Shown: positions 34,286 to 42,587 of the stretch, in pieces
Position numbering within the stretch: the stretch's first letter is position 1
Layout: the number at the start of each line of letters is the position of its first letter
Origin: Pseudoxanthomonas sp.
GTDB taxonomy: Bacteria > Pseudomonadota > Gammaproteobacteria > Xanthomonadales > Xanthomonadaceae
NCBI RefSeq assembly: GCF_035999195.1
Contig: NZ_DASYGY010000007.1
Coordinates: forward strand, 62,001 to 126,000
Length of the DNA stretch: 64,000 bases
Direction of reading: 5' to 3'
Position numbers and translations under genes: made by a program
Notes under the pieces: generated by a model
The model's database searches: none
The model's input: the letters and a program-made list of their open reading frames with translations, nothing else
What the model was told of the DNA's origin: nothing

Positions 34286-35029
34286 TTAGGGCATGTACAT
34301 GCCGCCGTTGACGTGCAGGGTTTCGCCGGTGATGTAGCCGGCGGCAGGGCCGGCAAGGAAGGCCACCGCGTTCGCGATGTCGGTCGGCTCGCCCAGGCGG
34401 CCCAGCGCGATCTGGCCGGCGAGCGCGGTCTTGGTCTCTTCCGGCAGGTCCCTGGTCATGTCGGTGGCGATGAAGCCGGGAGCGACGACGTTGACGGTCA
34501 CGCCACGGCTGCCGATCTCCTTCGCCAGCGACTTGGAGAACGCGATGATGCCGGCCTTGGCGGCGGCGTAGTTCGCCTGACCCGCATTGCCGGTCACGCC
34601 GATCACCGAGGCGATGTTGATGATGCGGCCCTTGCGGGCCTTCATCATGCCGCGCATCACCGCCTTCGACGTGCGGTAGACGCTGGTGAGATTGGTATCG
34701 AGGATGGCCTGCCAGTCCTCGTCCTTCATCCGCATCAGCAGGTTGTCGCGGGTGATGCCGGCATTGTTGATGAGGATGGAGATGCCGCCGAATTCCTTGG
34801 TGACGGCATCGATCAGCGCGTCGACCGCGGCCGGATCGGTGACATTCAGTTCGCGCCCGTGGCCGCCGGCAGCGGCAAGCCGCTCGCCGATGGCCTGAGC
34901 GCCCGAGGCCGTGGTCGCGGTGCCGATGACGGTCGCGCCCTGCGCGGCCAGTTCGTCGGCGATGGCGGCGCCGATGCCACGGCTGGCGCCGGTGACCAGT
35001 GCGATTTCACCCTGCAGGGGCTTGCTCAT
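34286..35029 (-). CDS. fabG: 3-oxoacyl-ACP reductase
   Basis: The 247-residue short-chain dehydrogenase reduces 3-oxoacyl-ACP with NADPH. The cofactor loop TGASRGIG, the NNAG motif, the catalytic Ser/Tyr/Lys region (NIASVIGVTGNAGQANYAAAK) and the C-terminal ETLHVNGGMYMP are intact. It follows fabD in the operon. Confidence 0.97.
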   Translation of the reverse strand: MSKPLQGEIALVTGASRGIGAAIADELAAQGATVIGTATTASGAQAIGERLAAAGGHGRELNVTDPAAVDALIDAVTKEFGGISILINNAGITRDNLLMRMKDEDWQAILDTNLTSVYRTSKAVMRGMMKARKGRIINIASVIGVTGNAGQANYAAAKAGIIAFSKSLAKEIGSRGVTVNVVAPGFIATDMTRDLPEETKTALAGQIALGRLGEPTDIANAVAFLAGPAAGYITGETLHVNGGMYMP

Positions 35030-35095
35030 GATGATGTCCTCCTCGGAACGTGCCGCGCGCGGCGGATCAGGATAAGGGAACGGACGCGACGTACG

Positions 35096-36040
35096 TCAGG
35101 CCTTCCAGTCGGCGAGCGCGCCCTGGAAGTCGCCGACGCCGCCGATGGCGCGCGCATCCAAGCCCTTGTCGATGCGCTTCACCAGGCCGGCCAGCACCTT
35201 GCCGGGACCGCATTCGGCGATGCGCACGGCACCGTTCGCGGCCAGTACCTGCACGCACTCGGTCCAGCGCACGGGCAGGTACAACTGGCGCACCAGCGCA
35301 TCGCGGATCGCCTCCACGCCGTCATGCACCCTGGCGTCCACGTTCTGCACCACCGGCAGCGAGGGCGCGTGCCATGCCAGCCCCGCCATCACTTCGGCGA
35401 GGCGATTGGCGGCTTCGCGCATCAGCGGCGTGTGCGACGGCACGCTGACCGCCAGCTTCACCACCTTGCGGATGCCGCGCTCGGTGAGCAGTGCGATGGC
35501 GCGATCGACGGAATCGGCATCGCCGCCGATCACGATCTGGCCGGGCGAGTTGTAGTTCGCCGGCACGACGACCTTGCTGTCGGACGCCTGCGTGCAGACC
35601 TCGGCCACCATCGCGTCCTCGGCGCCGAGCACCGCGGCCATCGCGCCGACGCCGGCAGGTGCCGCGTCCTGCATCAGTTGGCCACGCAGGCGTACGAGAT
35701 GCGCGCCGTCCTTCAGCGACAGCGCACCCGCAGCAACCAGCGCGGTGTACTCGCCCAGGCTGTGGCCTGCCAGCTGCGACGGTTGCGCACCGCCCTGCTG
35801 CTGCCACGCACGCCACACCGCGACGCCGGCAGCGAGCAGCGCAGGCTGCGTGTATTCGGTGCGGTTGAGCATTTCTTCCGGGCCACCCTGCGACAGTGCC
35901 CACAGGTCGACACCGGCGCCTTCGGATGCTTCGGCGAACGTCTCGCGCACGACCGGATGAAGTTCCGACAGTTCGGCCAGCATGCCGATCGACTGCGAGC
36001 CCTGGCCCGGGAACACGAAAGCGAGTTGCGTGGAAGTCAC
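35096..36040 (-). CDS. fabD: Malonyl-CoA:ACP transacylase
   Basis: The 314-residue enzyme moves malonate from CoA to ACP. Motifs are FVFPGQGSQ at the N-terminus, the nucleophile Ser in LAGHSLGEYTALVAAG, the Arg in LVRLRGQLMQ, and the catalytic His in VSVPSHTPLM. GTG at 36040 is the start (AGGG seven to eight bases upstream). No ATG occurs before the conserved FPGQG. A hairpin at 36185-36212 separates it from fabH. Confidence 0.96.
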   Translation of the reverse strand: MTSTQLAFVFPGQGSQSIGMLAELSELHPVVRETFAEASEGAGVDLWALSQGGPEEMLNRTEYTQPALLAAGVAVWRAWQQQGGAQPSQLAGHSLGEYTALVAAGALSLKDGAHLVRLRGQLMQDAAPAGVGAMAAVLGAEDAMVAEVCTQASDSKVVVPANYNSPGQIVIGGDADSVDRAIALLTERGIRKVVKLAVSVPSHTPLMREAANRLAEVMAGLAWHAPSLPVVQNVDARVHDGVEAIRDALVRQLYLPVRWTECVQVLAANGAVRIAECGPGKVLAGLVKRIDKGLDARAIGGVGDFQGALADWKA

Positions 36041-36184
36041 TCGGACACCCTGCGTGAAATCAGGCGGCGATGATACGGGCGAACCCGCCGGATTGTCTGT
36101 ACCGGGGCGTATGCCCTGCGACGCGATGTCGCCGCCACATGCACGCGGATTCTCTCGGTATCGAAGCACGACGCCTGAAACGAA

Positions 36185-36212
36185 GAAGGCGATGCTTCGC
36201 AGCATCGCCTTC
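36185..36212. terminator. Hairpin between fabH and fabD
   Basis: GAAGGCGATGCT and AGCATCGCCTTC form a perfect 12-base-pair stem with a TCGC loop, just after the fabH stop. A short T-rich stretch follows on the minus strand, so partial termination or attenuation before fabD is likely. Confidence 0.6.
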
Positions 36213-36234
36213 CGTCGGTTCCGCCATGCGGAAC

Positions 36235-37230
36235 TCAGTAGCGCAGCAGCACCGAGCCCCAGGTGAAGCCGCCGCCGAACGCCTCGAGCAGCAGCAACTG
36301 CCCGCGTTCGACGCGCCCCGAACGCACAGCCGTATCCAGCGCCAGCGGTACCGAACCGGACGAGGTGTTGCCATGCTTGTCGACGGTCACGATCACCTGG
36401 TCCATCGACATGTCCAGCCGCTTGGCGGTGGCCTCGATGATGCGCAGGTTGGCCTGGTGCGGGATCAGCCAGTCCAGGTCGTGCTTGTCCAGGCCATTGG
36501 CTTCGAGCGTTTCGTCGACCACGCTGTCCAGCGCCTTCACGGCGTACTTGAAGACGTCGTTGCCCTTCATCTCGATGCGGATGCCGCTGTTCGGCTGATC
36601 CGCCTTGAATCCGGTCGACACGCCGACCGGGTTCCACAGCAGTTCCTTCTTGCTGCCGTCGGCATGCAGATGGGTACTGAGGATGCCGGTCTCGCCGTCG
36701 GCCTTGAGTACCGCCGCACCCGCGCCGTCGCCGAACAGCACGCAGGTGGTGCGCTCGGTCCAGTCGACGATGCGGCTGAGCGTTTCGGTGCCGATCACCA
36801 GCGCAGTCTTCGCGTCGCCGCAGCGGATGAACTTCTCCGCCACGCTCAGCGCGTAGATGAAGCCGGAGCACGCGGCATTGACGTCCATCGCGGCGCAGCC
36901 GGCCGCGCCGAGGCGCGCCTGGATCAGGCAGGCCGTGGACGGAAAAATCAGGTCGGGCGTGGTGGTACCCACCACGATGAGGTCGATCTCGGACGCATCG
37001 ACGCCGGCGGCTTCGAGTGCGCGGAGCGCGGCGTGGTAGCCGAGATCACCGGCGGTTTCGCCCTCGGCGGCGATATGGCGCTCGCGGATGCCGGTGCGGG
37101 ACTGGATCCACTCGTCGCTGGTATCGACCAGCTTCGACAGGTCCTCGTTGGTCAGCACCTTTTCGGGCAGATAGCTGCCCGTTCCGGCGATGCGCGCATA
37201 AATGCGCCCCTTGTTACCCGGCTCGCTCAT
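36235..37230 (-). CDS. fabH: Beta-ketoacyl-ACP synthase III
   Basis: The 331-residue enzyme starts fatty-acid synthesis by condensing an acyl-CoA with malonyl-ACP. The catalytic Cys is in DVNAACSGFIYAL, His in WLIPHQANLRI, and Asn in VDKHGNTSSGSVP. Length and ends (GGGFTWGSVLLRY) are typical. It lies downstream of rpmF and upstream of fabD. Confidence 0.97.
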   Translation of the reverse strand: MSEPGNKGRIYARIAGTGSYLPEKVLTNEDLSKLVDTSDEWIQSRTGIRERHIAAEGETAGDLGYHAALRALEAAGVDASEIDLIVVGTTTPDLIFPSTACLIQARLGAAGCAAMDVNAACSGFIYALSVAEKFIRCGDAKTALVIGTETLSRIVDWTERTTCVLFGDGAGAAVLKADGETGILSTHLHADGSKKELLWNPVGVSTGFKADQPNSGIRIEMKGNDVFKYAVKALDSVVDETLEANGLDKHDLDWLIPHQANLRIIEATAKRLDMSMDQVIVTVDKHGNTSSGSVPLALDTAVRSGRVERGQLLLLEAFGGGFTWGSVLLRY

Positions 37231-37286
37231 GCACGCTCCCGTTGCTGCCCGACGAAGGGCCCTGGTTGTCGTTGATCATGCGGGAA

Positions 37287-37309
37287 GCGCGCCCTGCAGG
37301 AGGGCGCGC
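37287..37309. other. Hairpin between rpmF and fabH
   Basis: GCGCGCCCT and AGGGCGCGC pair perfectly around GCAGG directly after the rpmF stop. The following T-run is only two bases, so it may be an attenuator separating the ribosomal protein from the fab genes. Confidence 0.5.
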
Positions 37310-37317
37310 CGCACGGA

Positions 37318-37512
37318 TCAATCTTCCTCGACGGCCGTCGTCTTGGTGGCGATGACCTTCTTGCCGCGGTAGTAACCGTCGGCGGTCACGTGGTGGCGCA
37401 GGTGGATCTCGCCCGTGGTCGGGTCGGTCGACAGCTGCTTGGCGGTCAGCGCGTCGTGCGAACGACGCTGGCCACGACGGGACGGGGTGACGCGGGATTT
37501 CTGCACAGCCAT
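37318..37512 (-). CDS. rpmF: 50S ribosomal protein L32
   Basis: The 64-residue basic protein has the L32 N-terminus (MAVQKSRVTPSRRGQRRSHD) and the TGEIHLRHHVTADGYYRGK region. The zinc-binding cysteines of some L32 forms are absent, as in the Cys-minus variant of many gammaproteobacteria. It lies downstream of yceD and upstream of fabH. Confidence 0.97.
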   Translation of the reverse strand: MAVQKSRVTPSRRGQRRSHDALTAKQLSTDPTTGEIHLRHHVTADGYYRGKKVIATKTTAVEED

Positions 37513-37579
37513 GGGATTGCTCCAGCTCTTGTATCTGTTGGTGAACCTTGCGGTTCGTATTGCCAGACCGCCGAAGCGG

Positions 37580-38086
37580 CTAGTTCTTCTTCAGCGAGGC
37601 CAGCGCCGCGAACGGACTGGCCTTCGCCACTTCTTCTTCGTCCGCGGCCCATTCGCTTTCGACGGCCTCGGACGCGGGATCCACCGGCACCACCGGCACG
37701 GCGAGGACCAGTTCGTCCTCCACCAGGTCGGCGGGGCGCAGCATGCCGTCTTCCGGCACCAGCAGGGCTTCGTAGCCGGGCGGCAGCGCGGACTCCTCAT
37801 CCTCGCTGCGCACCAGCCCGAGCCGTTGCTCCACCGTCACCGGCAGTACGAACCGCCGCAGGCTGCGCTGGCATACCAGCGGCAGGCCGGCCTCGATCCG
37901 CAACCCGACATAGGGCACCCGCAGCGCATCGTGATCGAACTCGATCGCGTAACGCACATCGCCTTCGGTATCGACAAGAAGGCCCTGCAGGCGCGTCATC
38001 GAGGACAGCGGCAGGCGACCTTCAAAGCTGCGCCGGGTCGCGACCATGCGCCAAGCATCCAACATCTCGGGCGTATTCGCGGACAT
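37580..38086 (-). CDS. yceD: YceD family protein (DUF177, 23S rRNA accumulation)
   Basis: The 168-residue soluble protein matches the YceD family. The N-terminal part includes RRSFEGRLPLSSMTRLQGLL, followed by the Cys-containing stretch LVCQRSLRRFVLPVTV. The C-terminal acidic tail ends in SPFAALASLKKN, as is usual for the family. It always precedes rpmF, and homologues influence 23S rRNA levels. ATG at 38086 fits the family start. It is divergent from maf, and the 125-base spacer should hold promoters for both. Confidence 0.9.
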   Translation of the reverse strand: MSANTPEMLDAWRMVATRRSFEGRLPLSSMTRLQGLLVDTEGDVRYAIEFDHDALRVPYVGLRIEAGLPLVCQRSLRRFVLPVTVEQRLGLVRSEDEESALPPGYEALLVPEDGMLRPADLVEDELVLAVPVVPVDPASEAVESEWAADEEEVAKASPFAALASLKKN

Positions 38087-38211
38087 AAGCCGCTGAATGT
38101 TAAGGATCAAACCCCGAACTGTCAAACCACCCTCCGGTATCACGATGTCTTGCCGCCCGCCCCGGGGCCGGTCAGACTCCCCCGCCCCGTTCCCTGCCGG
38201 TGTTCCACCCC

Positions 38212-38781
38212 ATGCCGCTGATGCTCGCCTCCACCTCCCGCTACCGCCGCGAACTGCTCGAGCGGCTGCGCGTGCCGTTCCATATCGCGCGCCCGGAGGT
38301 GGACGAGAGCCCGCTGGAGGCCGAGTCCGTGCCCGCCATGGCCGTCCGCCTGGCCCTGGCCAAGGCCGAGGCGATCGGCCGCCAGCATCCCGGCAGCTGG
38401 GTGATCGGCGCCGATCAGGCGGCCGAACTGGATGGCCTTGCCCTGGGCAAGCCGGGCCAGCGGGAGGCCGCCATCGCCCAGCTGACCGCCATGTCGGGAC
38501 GCCAGGTCCGCTTCCATACGGCCGTCTGCCTGGTCCGCGACGAACAGGCCCTGCAGGCGCAGGATGTCACCACGGTGCGCTTCCGCACGCTCACGCCCGC
38601 GGAAATCGAGCGTTACGTGGATGCCGAGCAACCGTTCGACTGCGCCGGCAGCTTCAAGGCCGAAGGCCTGGGCATCGCCCTGTTCGACGCCATCGAGTCC
38701 TCCGACCCGACAGCGCTGGTCGGCCTGCCGCTGATCGCGGTCGCCCGGATGCTGCGCGAGGCGGGGTTCGACCTGCCCTGA
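38212..38781 (+). CDS. Maf-like nucleotide pyrophosphatase (YceF type)
   Basis: The 189-residue enzyme hydrolyses non-canonical nucleoside triphosphates; the YceF subgroup prefers 7-methyl-GTP. Motifs are LMLASTSRYRRELLERL at the N-terminus, EVDESP, VIGADQAAELDG, and SFKAEGLGIALFDAIESSDPTALVGLP. ATG at 38212 fits E. coli YceF; a GTG four codons upstream is possible. It is divergent from yceD, and its stop is 11 bases from that of the convergent glycosyltransferase gene. Confidence 0.9.
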   Translation: MPLMLASTSRYRRELLERLRVPFHIARPEVDESPLEAESVPAMAVRLALAKAEAIGRQHPGSWVIGADQAAELDGLALGKPGQREAAIAQLTAMSGRQVRFHTAVCLVRDEQALQAQDVTTVRFRTLTPAEIERYVDAEQPFDCAGSFKAEGLGIALFDAIESSDPTALVGLPLIAVARMLREAGFDLP

Positions 38782-38791
38782 GCCGGACCGG

Positions 38792-40633
38792 TCACCGGAT
38801 CTCGATCGGCTGCTCGGCCCAGGTCTCGACGCTGCCGTCGCCGCCGGTCACCCGCAACCCCAGCCAGTGGCGACCGGCCGGCACGTCGCCGGCATCGACC
38901 CGCGCCGTGAACTGCACGTTCGGCATGCCGGGATCGCGCGAGGCGTCCTTGAGGAAGCCGCGCAGCCACTCGTTTACGCCGCCGTAGGTCGCCTCGGCAA
39001 CCACGCGGCCATCGAGCAGCACCTCCACCTTCGACACGCCCACCCCGTCCTTCACCGCCCAGCCGCCGACATCGAAACGGCGGTCCACGCGGGCGCCCGC
39101 CTGCGGGACGTCGATGTTGGCGACGACCGGCGTGATGCAGTCGCCCTGCCCCCGCCCGGCCGGCAGCGCGAACAGCAGGAACCGGCGCGCGCCATGGTCG
39201 ATGTTGACGACCCGTGCCGGCGGCAAGGGGCCGACGATCCGGCACAACTGCTGGTAGCGCGCGAGCAGCGCGCTGAACTTCACGTCGGTGGCGCCGACTA
39301 CCAGCAGCATCGGCCGGTCGCGCCCGCCGTCGTGCTGCAGGCCCCAGAGCTGCAGCTGCGGTGCGCGTCCGTGCTTGTGGTTGAGGGGATGCTCGAGCAC
39401 GGGAATGTCGGCGTCGTCCAGTGCGAAGCCGAGTTCCGCACCCGTCTTGAAATTGTCCGCCAGCAGGGCCGTCCCCGCCGGCAGCGTCGCCCGCATCGCC
39501 TGCACCTCCTCGGCCAACGCGTCCCAGCCGGCGAAGTTCTCCGGGTAGTACTTGCTGCCGGCGACCTGCGTGCGCAATCCCGGCAACGACACCGCCACGT
39601 AATAGCCCAGCATCAGCATCGCGCCCAACGCGGCAAGGGCCCAGGTCGCCCGCCTGCGCGCCGGCGACCATTCGCGCAACAACAGCGGCACCACGACGAG
39701 CAACGCCAGGTAGCCCGGCAGGGGCCAGTGGAAACTGACCCGCTCGTTGTCGGCGAAGAAGCCCAGCACGAAGAATCCCAGCGTGGACACCGCACCCAGC
39801 AGTGCGAAATAGCGCCACGCGATGCCAGCCTGCGCATCGCCGCGGATACCGCGCAGGCACACCACGAGCATGGCCCAGAACAGCAGCGGTGTTGCCATCG
39901 CCGCCTGCACCAGCAGGAACCGGAACCCGTCTCCATGGAACGCCCACGGGTGCCGGTCCAGCAACTGGAAACGCAGGCCGGCATCGGCGTATTCGAGGTT
40001 CCAGGCCAGCAACGGCGCCCACGCCAGCGCGCCTGCCGCCAGCGCGACCCACACGCGCGCGTCACGCAGCACCTTGCGACCTTCGGGCAGCCACAGCAGC
40101 GCAAGCAGGCCGACGCCGATCACCCCGACGAAGCGGTAGTGGCTGAGCGCACCCAGCATCAGGCCCAGCGCCAGTTCGGTCGCCGACATCGCATCGACCT
40201 CGCGCAACAGCCGCGCGCCGGCATCGGCGCACAGCACCGTCGCCAGCGCCATCGGCACATCCGGCAGGGCGAGCAGGCCCAGCGTGCCCGACAGCGGCAT
40301 CAGCACGACCAGCAGCGCCGCCTGCCAACCGACCGCGGCACCGAACCAGTGCGCCGCGCTGCGGGCGACCAGCCACGGCAGCAGCGCCGCCATCAGCAGG
40401 AACGGCGCGCGAACGGCCAGCACGTGATGTCCGCCCAGCTCGGTACCCAGCCGCGTCAGCCATGCGGTCAGTCCCGGCAGGTCGGAATACGCTGCGGCCA
40501 GGTGCCGCCCCTCCTGCCAGTAGAAGGCTTCGTCGACGAACAGGGGAAGACGCGCGGCGATCGCGACCTTGACCACCGTCACGATTGCCCATACCGCCAG
40601 GAACCATCGTCGCGCGCGTTGTTCTTCGTCCAT
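38792..40633 (-). CDS. ArnT-like membrane glycosyltransferase (GT-C fold)
   Basis: The 613-residue inner-membrane protein has about ten to twelve hydrophobic helices. After the first helix it carries the DEAFYWQEGRHL motif with the catalytic acidic residue of the first periplasmic loop, as in ArnT and dolichyl-phosphate mannosyltransferases. It should use a polyprenyl-phosphate sugar donor. The soluble C-terminal part (from about residue 400) has a beta-rich domain (VDRRFDVGGWAVKDG, VEVLLDGRVVAEATYGG) resembling an Ig-like module. That module is extra compared with plain ArnT. Acceptor is unknown; lipid A or a protein are candidates. Confidence 0.82.
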   Translation of the reverse strand: MDEEQRARRWFLAVWAIVTVVKVAIAARLPLFVDEAFYWQEGRHLAAAYSDLPGLTAWLTRLGTELGGHHVLAVRAPFLLMAALLPWLVARSAAHWFGAAVGWQAALLVVLMPLSGTLGLLALPDVPMALATVLCADAGARLLREVDAMSATELALGLMLGALSHYRFVGVIGVGLLALLWLPEGRKVLRDARVWVALAAGALAWAPLLAWNLEYADAGLRFQLLDRHPWAFHGDGFRFLLVQAAMATPLLFWAMLVVCLRGIRGDAQAGIAWRYFALLGAVSTLGFFVLGFFADNERVSFHWPLPGYLALLVVVPLLLREWSPARRRATWALAALGAMLMLGYYVAVSLPGLRTQVAGSKYYPENFAGWDALAEEVQAMRATLPAGTALLADNFKTGAELGFALDDADIPVLEHPLNHKHGRAPQLQLWGLQHDGGRDRPMLLVVGATDVKFSALLARYQQLCRIVGPLPPARVVNIDHGARRFLLFALPAGRGQGDCITPVVANIDVPQAGARVDRRFDVGGWAVKDGVGVSKVEVLLDGRVVAEATYGGVNEWLRGFLKDASRDPGMPNVQFTARVDAGDVPAGRHWLGLRVTGGDGSVETWAEQPIEIR

Positions 40634-40677
40634 CTCGCTACACTGCCCTCAACCCACGATCGGAAACCGAGAGCGCG

Positions 40678-41631
40678 ATGTCCGCCATCCCCAGCACCCG
40701 CCCTATGCTATCCGAAGGCCTGGCCGACGCACTCGCCCGTGCGCAGGCGCAGGTGAACGCGCTGGTGCTCGGCAAGTCGCACGAGGTACGGCTCGCCTTC
40801 GTGGCGCTGCTGTCCGACGGTCACCTGCTGATCGAGGACCTGCCAGGCCTGGGCAAGACGACGCTGGCGCACGCGCTGGCGGCCACGCTGGGACTGACGT
40901 TCCAGCGCGTGCAGTTCACGTCCGACCTGCTGCCCGCCGATGTGCTGGGCGTCTCGGTGTACGACGCGCAGGCGCGCGCCTTCACCTTCCATCCCGGTCC
41001 GGTGTTCGCCCACGTGCTGCTGGCCGACGAGATCAACCGTGCGCCGCCGCGCACGCAGAGCGCGCTGCTCGAAGCGATGGCGGAACATCAGGTGACGCTG
41101 GACGGCGTCACCCACGCGTTGCCGCAGCCGTTCTTCGTGATCGCCACGCAGAACCCGGTGGATCTGTCCGGCACGTACCCGTTGCCGGATTCGCAGCTGG
41201 ATCGGTTCCTGCTGCGCCTGGCGCTCGGCTATCCCAGCGCCGAATCCGAACGCCAACTGCTGGCCGGCAGCGACCGGCGGACGATGATCGCGCGGGCGAT
41301 GCCGCTGCTGTCTGCGGACGACGTGCTCGCGCTGCGCGAGGCGGTGAACGGCGTGCATGCCAGCGATGCGCTGATCGACTACGTGCAGGCGCTGCTCACG
41401 CGCAGCCGCCAGCATCCGGGAATACGCGTGGGACTGTCGCCGCGTGCGGGCATCGCCCTGCTGCGTGCGGCCCGCGCCTACGCGCTGCTGCTCGGGCGCA
41501 GCCATGTGCTGCCCGACGACGTGCAGGCGCTGTTCGCGGCCGTCGCGGCGCATCGTTTGGTGCCGGAAGCGGAAGCGGCGTCGGCCGGGGCGCTGGCCAA
41601 GGCCATCCTGCATGCGGTGCCGGTGGATTGA
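40678..41631 (+). CDS. MoxR-family AAA+ ATPase
   Basis: The 317-residue ATPase has Walker A in EDLPGLGKTTLAHAL, Walker B in LLADEINRAPPRTQSALLEAM, the MoxR stretch FFVIATQNPVDLSGTYPLP, and QLDRFLLRL. MoxR proteins act as chaperones with vWA or DUF58 partners. Its stop is two bases before the DUF58 gene, and a TgpA gene follows, so the three form an operon. ATG at 40678 directly follows the divergent glycosyltransferase promoter region. Confidence 0.93.
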   Translation: MSAIPSTRPMLSEGLADALARAQAQVNALVLGKSHEVRLAFVALLSDGHLLIEDLPGLGKTTLAHALAATLGLTFQRVQFTSDLLPADVLGVSVYDAQARAFTFHPGPVFAHVLLADEINRAPPRTQSALLEAMAEHQVTLDGVTHALPQPFFVIATQNPVDLSGTYPLPDSQLDRFLLRLALGYPSAESERQLLAGSDRRTMIARAMPLLSADDVLALREAVNGVHASDALIDYVQALLTRSRQHPGIRVGLSPRAGIALLRAARAYALLLGRSHVLPDDVQALFAAVAAHRLVPEAEAASAGALAKAILHAVPVD

Positions 41632-41633
41632 GC

Positions 41634-42587
41634 ATGGCGCCGACCCTGGCCAGGCGCTTCGCGCGCCTGGGGCGTCCCCGCCGTCCGGAGTCCCTGCCGG
41701 TCGCCCTCGACCGCCGGCGCATCTATGTGCTGCCCACGCGGTTCGGCCTGTTCTTCGCCGCGCTGGTGTTCGCCATGGTGCTGGGCGCGTTGAACTACAA
41801 CAACAATCCGGCGCTGTTGCTGGCGCTGCTGCTGGGTGCCACGGCGATGGCCAGCCTGATCTTCGCGCACCTGCAGCTGGCGGGCCTGCGGGTGGAGGCA
41901 TTGTCCGCAGATCCCGTGCCGCTCGGCGAGCCGCTGCGGCTGCACGTGGCCATCGCGTCGCGCGATGCGCGCGTGCGCCATGGCCTGCGCGTGGATGCGG
42001 TCAACGAGCACGCCTTCGTGCTGCTGCCGGCGGGCGAAGGGATCGTGGTCGAACTGGCCCTGCCGACCCACCGACGCGGCTGGTACGACCTGGACCGCGT
42101 GCGGCTGTCGACCACCCAGCCGCTCGGTCTCGCCCGCGCCTGGGCATGGGTGTGGCCGGACGCGCCGCTTCTGGTCTATCCCGCGATGGAAGTGCAGGGC
42201 CCGCCGCTTCCGCACGCCGACAGCGCGGGCACCCGGGCACGCATGGATCCTGCGGGCGACGACGTGCACCAGTTGCGCAACTACCGCGCCGGGGATGCGC
42301 GGCGCGCCATCGCCTGGAAACCCTCCGCGCGCCGCAACCAGTTGCTGGTACGCGATTACGAACGCCCCCTCGGACGCGATGTGGAACTGGACTGGGACGC
42401 ACTGGCCACGCTTCCGCACGAGCGCCGCATCCAGCGACTGGCGCACTGGGTCGAGGCCGCCGAACGCGAGGGGCTCCGTTACCGGCTGCGGCTGCCCGGC
42501 CACCCCGTACTTGGGCCGGCGAACGGCCCTGCGCATCGCCATGTCTGCCTGCGCGCCCTGGCGCTGCTTCCGCATGAAGCCCACTGA
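41634..42587 (+). CDS. DUF58 domain membrane protein
   Basis: The 317-residue protein has two N-terminal membrane helices (FGLFFAALVFAMVLGALNY and ALLLALLLGATAMASLIFA). A periplasmic beta region follows, and the DUF58 signature DDVHQLRNYRAGDARRAIAWKPSARRNQLLVR. Partner to the MoxR ATPase by family and by position. Function is not known in detail; the module is thought to affect envelope stability. Its 3' end overlaps the transglutaminase gene by 14 bases. Confidence 0.9.
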   Translation: MAPTLARRFARLGRPRRPESLPVALDRRRIYVLPTRFGLFFAALVFAMVLGALNYNNNPALLLALLLGATAMASLIFAHLQLAGLRVEALSADPVPLGEPLRLHVAIASRDARVRHGLRVDAVNEHAFVLLPAGEGIVVELALPTHRRGWYDLDRVRLSTTQPLGLARAWAWVWPDAPLLVYPAMEVQGPPLPHADSAGTRARMDPAGDDVHQLRNYRAGDARRAIAWKPSARRNQLLVRDYERPLGRDVELDWDALATLPHERRIQRLAHWVEAAEREGLRYRLRLPGHPVLGPANGPAHRHVCLRALALLPHEAH

